A DNA stretch of 64,000 nt, from NCBI GenBank assembly GCA_030549495.1, contig JAUIRK010001052.1:558001-622000 (forward strand), read 5' to 3'. The stretch's first letter is position 1. Each line of letters begins with the position of its first letter. The stretch comes from Nectonema munidae. Lineage: Eukaryota; Nematomorpha; Nectonematoida; Nectonematidae. The notes beneath the pieces were generated by a model. That model was not told the DNA's origin and searched no databases. It saw only the letters and a list, made by a program, of their open reading frames with translations. Of the stretch, positions 61,001 to 64,000 are shown in pieces. A program made the translations under genes and the position numbers.

Positions 61001-63657
61001 AGACCCAGTAATGTCTTCATTATTGAGATTATAATTTACGTATACAATGCTCAATACGAAACAATACTATTGCATTCCAAATTAACCCATTAAGTCCCCA
61101 TGCTCCCATTTGGGAACATAAGTAATTTCATCTTTGTCTGCTTTTTCAATTACTTTGAATATAAATCGTCTGTGTTTTTTAGATATCGTCTGATTTCTAT
61201 GGTACTTAATGGGTTAAACAAAAAAGTGGCATGATAGAAGTTTAGAGTTAAATTTAGGCATGTTGTATATCATCAATCTCTGCGAGAGTAGCATAACATA
61301 TTTTCTTGCCTTCACTTTCATGATAGATAAAATGAAAAAACATTTTAAGTTATGTAAGAAATGAAGTCGTATGTGAGAGATTAGTAGAAGAATCTTTTAA
61401 GATGGGTATGTTTAGTGGAAATATTGTCCGTGCATGTAAAGTAAATAAAGTTGTATCTAAGTGAAAGGAGTTACTAGTCTGAATAAAATTACTCGAATCA
61501 AACAATTGTGCTTGTTTTTCAACTACTAGTTTATAAATCTGGTGAGAAACATTAGCCACTGTACAGAAAATTCCTTGTTGGAATGTTTTAGATTACTTAA
61601 CCTTATAAGTTTTTTTTACCACAATCACCTCATTCATTTAATGTATGCTTTTGAGAATTAAAATTCAATTTTGCTTAACATAGCTAGGGAATGCTTGTAC
61701 GAGCGCTTTGCCAGAAATTTGCAGTGGTATTTAGGAATGTATTTTTTGTGTATAAACTAAAGAAATGTGAATTTAAGTTTCCCTTTGTCTGATATAGGCT
61801 ATTTTTGGTTTGTCACTATATTGTTAAAAGATGAGAATCATCTTTAGCTTTTTTGGGACAATTTTTTTTATTAATTTTATATAATTAAAACACGATTTTC
61901 ATTTCTTGACACGGTGGGTTACTTTGGTCTTCAAGGGATACTGGTGTTCTTGTTCCAAAAGTATGAGGTAATGAATAGTAGTTAAATGTGAAGGGAGTTC
62001 ATGCGAGTATAATGTAATTAATTAAATTATCTTTTATTTGTTTTACAAAATGATAGGTCCTGTTTTAAATAAGATTCCAGAGGAAATTATACAATTATCG
62101 TATAGAAATTTAAAATCTTTTCTTTATGCACAAATTTTCTCAAACTAGCCCCAAAGACCCACGGGGAGCGATTTTGATTTCGCGTCGAGGACGGCTTTTT
62201 TAATTGGCTCCTCTCGAGGAACGGGGTAATTTTGTTTCATTTAACCCATTTCTTCCCAACGCTAGTTTAAACTGGCAAATATATTTTGTCAATATTTAAA
62301 AAGTAGTAATGAATAAAAAAAAACTCATTTTTAGTTTTTTCTATTTTTTTTTCTAAAACTTCACTGATTTAAACATAATTTCATGAAATTTTATTTTGAA
62401 ATTTAGAATTATACAAAAAAAAATATATTTTTATTACTGGAAGGAACAATTACAAAATTTTCATACATAAATTAATATTTTATTTCAGAAATTTTGGAAT
62501 CTGGGATTCATAGCAATTATTTTAACTTAGTAAAAATGTAAAAATTCCAGTGCAATTGAATTTTTAATCAAATCATTTAAACAGTGTAAGGTTAAACTGC
62601 CAATGTGATAAAATGGATACAATAAAAATGTAACAAAAATTTCAGATTTTAAACTTGATCAAAATATTTCGTATTATATGATCAATAATGGGCGCCCTGT
62701 GGTTAGACGCCAGGAATTTTATTCCAAAGGGATCGAGTTTGATTCCCGATGTAACTGAAATAGAATTTCTTGTTGTTTAATCTCATTCCATTCGGTTGAT
62801 TTGAGGAAGGGCATCCAGTCATAAAATGCACCGCGCTCTAATAAAAAAAAGTCCCACAAATTTGTGCCTTACCCGGTGGATTCGGAAACAAAGGGTGTTA
62901 AACGATTTTTTATATGATCAATCTAAGAAACAAAAAATGGTATTGGCTTGTATTTCGCTACATAAATAATTGATTTGGTAGTCAAGAACGCTTTTCAAAT
63001 TTAAAGATATCAAAGAGATGATGTTCATCTTGATTTGTTGTCTTTTAGAAGAAATATTGTACATTTTTACTTGATTCAAAGCCAAAATTCTAATTCTCCC
63101 TTCAAGAAAAAAGAACTTTTTTTATCATATGAAGAATCAAAACTTGACAAGTTTGATCATTATATAGAAAATGCAAAATGAACAAATTCTGAATCATTTG
63201 CAAAAAAATAAATTAATAAAATGTTGACTTGCCTTGCTTTGTTGAATTATCAAAAATAAAAGAAAAACAAGGGATGGTGACACGCAAGGCAAGATATTAA
63301 TGAAGTTATTACATTTGGTATCACAATACATTCTCGGCCAATCAATCACTCTTCATACAACACTCACTTTATAAAGATTGATTTATCCCTACAGTGACAT
63401 AAGAACATAAGATACCTCGTGGTGAAAGAGGAGTTTTGAAGAACCTGTCAGTCTCTGTCACACACCCTTTAACCATTTTAGTGAGTGAATAAATTTTAAG
63501 AATTGTATTTATTTTTGAATATTTTAAATCTTTTGTATTGTTTATTTAAACAAATTTTCTTTATATATTTTTTATTACTTTAGGACATACTCAGATGCCG
63601 TGTATTAACGTCAGGAATATATGAAACAAAATTTCGCGTTGATCGTGTCAATTTTCA
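49090..63657 (+). CDS. GNAS: stimulatory G-protein alpha subunit (Gs-alpha), seven exons, continues past window
   Basis: GTPase that couples receptors to adenylyl cyclase at the inner plasma membrane. Exons by frame and GT/AG: 49090-49240, 49361-49433, 49484-49538, 54208-54327, 56589-56686, 59671-59725 and 63584-63657. Seen in order: [23 protein letters not shown], the P-loop GAGESGKST with [12 protein letters not shown], the Gs-specific [35 protein letters not shown] and [14 protein letters not shown]. Last comes [15 protein letters not shown] (switch I, with the Arg that cholera toxin modifies and the Mg-binding Thr), then VDRVNF. This distinguishes it from Gi, Gq and G12. Phases agree at every junction. 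The switch II exon (DVGGQ) and C-terminal half lie beyond the right edge. The usual ATG-Gly before Cys-Phe-Gly is absent; the first in-frame ATG adds ten residues. Introns range from 50 bp to 4.7 kb; those of 2.2 kb or more contain mobile elements. Confidence 0.95.
49539..50778 (+). other. start of large Gs-alpha intron
   Basis: AT-rich intron DNA with a G run at 50588-50597. No element with recognisable ends in this part. Confidence 0.5.
50779..52200 (+). pseudogene. hAT transposase relic in Gs-alpha intron
   Basis: 50770-50800 reads CTCAGTGGTTTTCAAACTGG, a hAT-type left terminus beginning at about 50776. Coding remnants on plus: 51381-51620 with the [20 protein letters not shown] and LALQRKEI block of ZBED5-like hAT transposases, then near 51955-52130 LAKIALKAD and, after a shift, [18 protein letters not shown], the conserved C-terminal dimerisation motif. 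The first half is too decayed to read. No right terminus was found by 52340. Sense orientation relative to the host gene. Confidence 0.8.
52345..52690 (+). repeat. coding-like dispersed repeat, partner of 32371-32680
   Basis: GATCACTACTCATCAGATGTAAT, then CTAACCAAGTGAAGGTTCTATACCATGA, then TTGGTAATACAGTCAGACCTC in the same order as the 32.4 kb copy. Reading frames are interrupted here. Directly followed by the LINE fragment below. Confidence 0.6.
52695..52905 (-). mobile_element. RTE-like LINE, C-terminal fragment
   Basis: The minus strand encodes [20 protein letters not shown], then [19 protein letters not shown], the basic C-terminal block (RGRPRKRW...VKEDL) of RTE/CR1-like ORF2, followed by PGQ and a GATGATG simple tail. 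Severely 5'-truncated. Confidence 0.82.
52906..54207 (+). other. Gs-alpha intron remainder
   Basis: AT-rich, with CACACACCCACACA near 53121. Overlapping open frames at 53147-53449 are unrecognised. Ends in a polypyrimidine stretch and TATTTAG acceptor at 54201-54207. Confidence 0.5.
54328..55329 (+). other. Gs-alpha intron, 5' part
   Basis: No element with recognised ends. 54400-54530 has the look of a dispersed repeat (AAGCATGAAACTTGGCGCATTTAC) but no second copy was found in the window. Confidence 0.4.
55330..56180 (-). mobile_element. non-LTR retrotransposon 5' end: leader and endonuclease start, decayed
   Basis: On minus from about 56180: a GC-richer leader with CTCTGTTTGTCGAAGAATGAGCCC, then from 55850 a frame with [14 protein letters not shown], a one-base shift to [20 protein letters not shown] (the apurinic endonuclease N-terminus with its catalytic Asn and Glu region), then a GLV-type segment with [10 protein letters not shown] near 55490 and [10 protein letters not shown] near 55400. 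Antisense to the host gene and truncated. Confidence 0.8.
57121..57763 (+). mobile_element. hAT element remnant with GGATATC-rich sub-ends
   Basis: Begins CAGTAGTT and ends AACTACTG (8-bp inverted ends). Both sub-terminal regions carry repeated GATATCGGATA words. Inside, 57350-57465 reads [20 protein letters not shown], the hAT C-terminal dimerisation motif, with a stop and then [12 protein letters not shown]. The flanking 8-mers do not match, so the insertion is old or recombined. Confidence 0.72.
57860..59290 (+). pseudogene. broken copy of an uncharacterised multicopy protein family
   Basis: Segments in order on plus: Cys pairs CYICGE and CCKSC (57900-58045), [19 protein letters not shown] (58100-58150), a proline-rich linker, an acidic stretch then [20 protein letters not shown] (58360-58425), [31 protein letters not shown] (58560-58615), [42 protein letters not shown] (58780-58830), [20 protein letters not shown] and AGIFDGPQI (59060). 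I recognise this as a family present in many copies in aphid, hydra and crustacean genomes, usually annotated uncharacterised and likely carried by a mobile element; its function is unknown. Stops or shifts at about 58193, 58525, 58717, 59035 and 59155 show a dead copy. It sits in sense orientation in a Gs-alpha intron. Confidence 0.75.
59855..60560 (-). pseudogene. Tigger/pogo relic in Gs-alpha intron
   Basis: 59863-59930 on plus reads CAGTAATCTCTCTCAGATACG, then GTCTTCATAGAGAGGTTTC, a form common to Tigger/pogo termini. On minus, a 122-codon frame from 60350 reads [20 protein letters not shown] then [10 protein letters not shown], like the C-terminal helical region (AW..IKPETI..CF) of jerky/Tigger transposases, then an acidic tail. 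The catalytic part is not visible and the other terminus was not located. Confidence 0.5.
60561..61081 (+). other. Gs-alpha intron, no element recognised
   Basis: AT-rich; one unrecognised 69-codon frame at 60667-60876. Confidence 0.4.
61082..61217. mobile_element. TTAA-ended MITE with perfect 14-bp inverted ends
   Basis: The left end TTAACCCATTAAGT and the right end ACTTAATGGGTTAA are exact reverse complements. Near the left is CCCATTTGGGAACAT, recalling the CCCAAAGGGAAC palindrome of the 33.25 kb element. 136 bp, non-coding, in a Gs-alpha intron. Confidence 0.85.
61218..62686 (+). other. Gs-alpha intron; single TTAACCCATT end at 62238
   Basis: 62238-62262 (TTAACCCATTTCTTCCCAACG) looks like one end of another TTAA-type element with no partner seen. 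62150-62235 is a GC-richer patch with no feature I can name. Confidence 0.4.
62687..62909 (+). mobile_element. tRNA-derived SINE with perfect 13-bp target duplication
   Basis: The head reads GGGCGCCCTGTGGTTAGACGCC (A-box) and GGATCGAGTTTGATTCCCG (B-box), a tRNA-like pol III promoter. The body has GAGGAAGGGCATCCAGTCATAAAATGCACC, the tail AGTCCCACAAATTTGTGCC then GGATTCGGAAACAAAGGGTGTTAAACG. Identical 13-mers ttatatgatcaat flank it at 62674-62686 and 62910-62922. The GGAAGGGCATC..G..TAAAA core also occurs near the 5' end of the RTE-like LINE (14960-14985), suggesting LINE-derived or shared sequence. A 5'-truncated relative is at 8050-8172. Confidence 0.9.
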
Positions 63658-63820
63658 GTAAGCTTTGTTGCTTTTTATTCTTTTGATATTACATTTAAAA
63701 ATAATTCTCAATAAGAATCGAAGAATTTATCGCAAGTATAAAAGATAAAGAACGATATAATTATTTTTTTAAAGATTGTTTTTTCTCTTAATCACGGTTT
63801 GATTTTTAAATGATCTAAAA
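63658..63820 (+). other. start of the last visible Gs-alpha intron
   Basis: Begins GTAAGC at 63658. No exon for the DVGGQ switch II segment is present before the window ends. Confidence 0.6.
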
Positions 63821-64000
63821 CAGTCATTCCCAACCTGGGTCATACTTTCACAGTGGGGGCAATTTGAACATCATAATGATAAATTTCTACTTTAATCATT
63901 TATAATTTAGGAGCAAGAGAAATCATTAATTTTAAGAATAGTTGGGTTTATTATACCACCCATTCATTGTGAAAATTTTCCTCTTTGCCTGCACAGCTGT
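63821..64000. repeat. hAT-type terminus, element cut by window edge
   Basis: CAGTCATTCCCAACCTGGGTCATAC, then CAGTGGGGGCAATTTG is a typical CAGTNNTTCCCAACC hAT/MITE left end. The rest lies beyond the window. Confidence 0.5.

Noticed and set aside
1-64000. CRISPR arrays, bacterial operons, rRNA genes
   Set aside because: None seen; split genes and repeat types show eukaryotic nuclear DNA.

Overview
The window is AT-rich eukaryotic DNA, most likely from an arthropod. The evidence is split genes with GT..AG introns (some only 51-61 bp, others several kb), AATAAA signals after stop codons, and a very dense, many-layered load of mobile elements. The stimulatory G-protein alpha subunit reads closer to insect sequences than to vertebrate ones. 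The heavy mix of hAT, Tigger, piggyBac-like and RTE/jockey-type elements would fit a copepod-like genome, but that is a guess from general character. Little of the window is host coding sequence.

Host genes, left to right: (1) the 3' four exons of pelota, the ribosome-rescue factor (3013-6228, +), with a decayed LINE in its large intron; (2) an ABHD11-like mitochondrial alpha/beta hydrolase in one exon (13308-14198, -); (3) an unrecognised acidic protein of 223 residues with a polyadenylation signal (17472-18143, -); (4) the last exon of NDUFS6, the zinc-binding 13 kDa subunit of respiratory complex I (38481-38663, +); (5) an orphan candidate exon (47968-48120, +); and (6) seven exons of the stimulatory G-protein alpha subunit gene (49090 to beyond the right edge, +). 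The largest intron of that gene is 4.7 kb, and its introns hold hAT, LINE, Tigger, SINE and MITE insertions plus a broken copy of an uncharacterised multicopy family. The host genes show no functional clustering.

Mobile DNA: hAT transposase relics (1-681, 11090-11330, 34010-34720, 50779-52200, 57121-57763) and hAT-type short elements, two with perfect 8-bp target duplications (6690-6886 and 35338-35725). A Tigger/pogo element with near-perfect inverted ends and TA duplication (42079-43731) is nested inside a ~150-bp tandem-repeat array. That array has a second copy in inverted orientation near 21 kb. There are RTE-like LINEs (4030-5400, 14917-17190, 52695-52905), a jockey-type LINE with an uninterrupted reverse transcriptase (26570-28666) and two other decayed LINEs (45129-46400, 55330-56180). 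There is also a Ty3/gypsy integrase relic (39380-40250), a piggyBac relic (29240-29900), and TTAA-ended MITEs (5673, 33246, 61082). A tRNA-derived SINE with a perfect 13-bp duplication lies at 62687-62909, with a truncated relative at 8050-8172. A further family built around GAGTCGG motifs recurs about five times.

Limits: splice sites were placed by eye from reading frame, family alignment from memory of the family, and GT/AG signals. No search or alignment was run.
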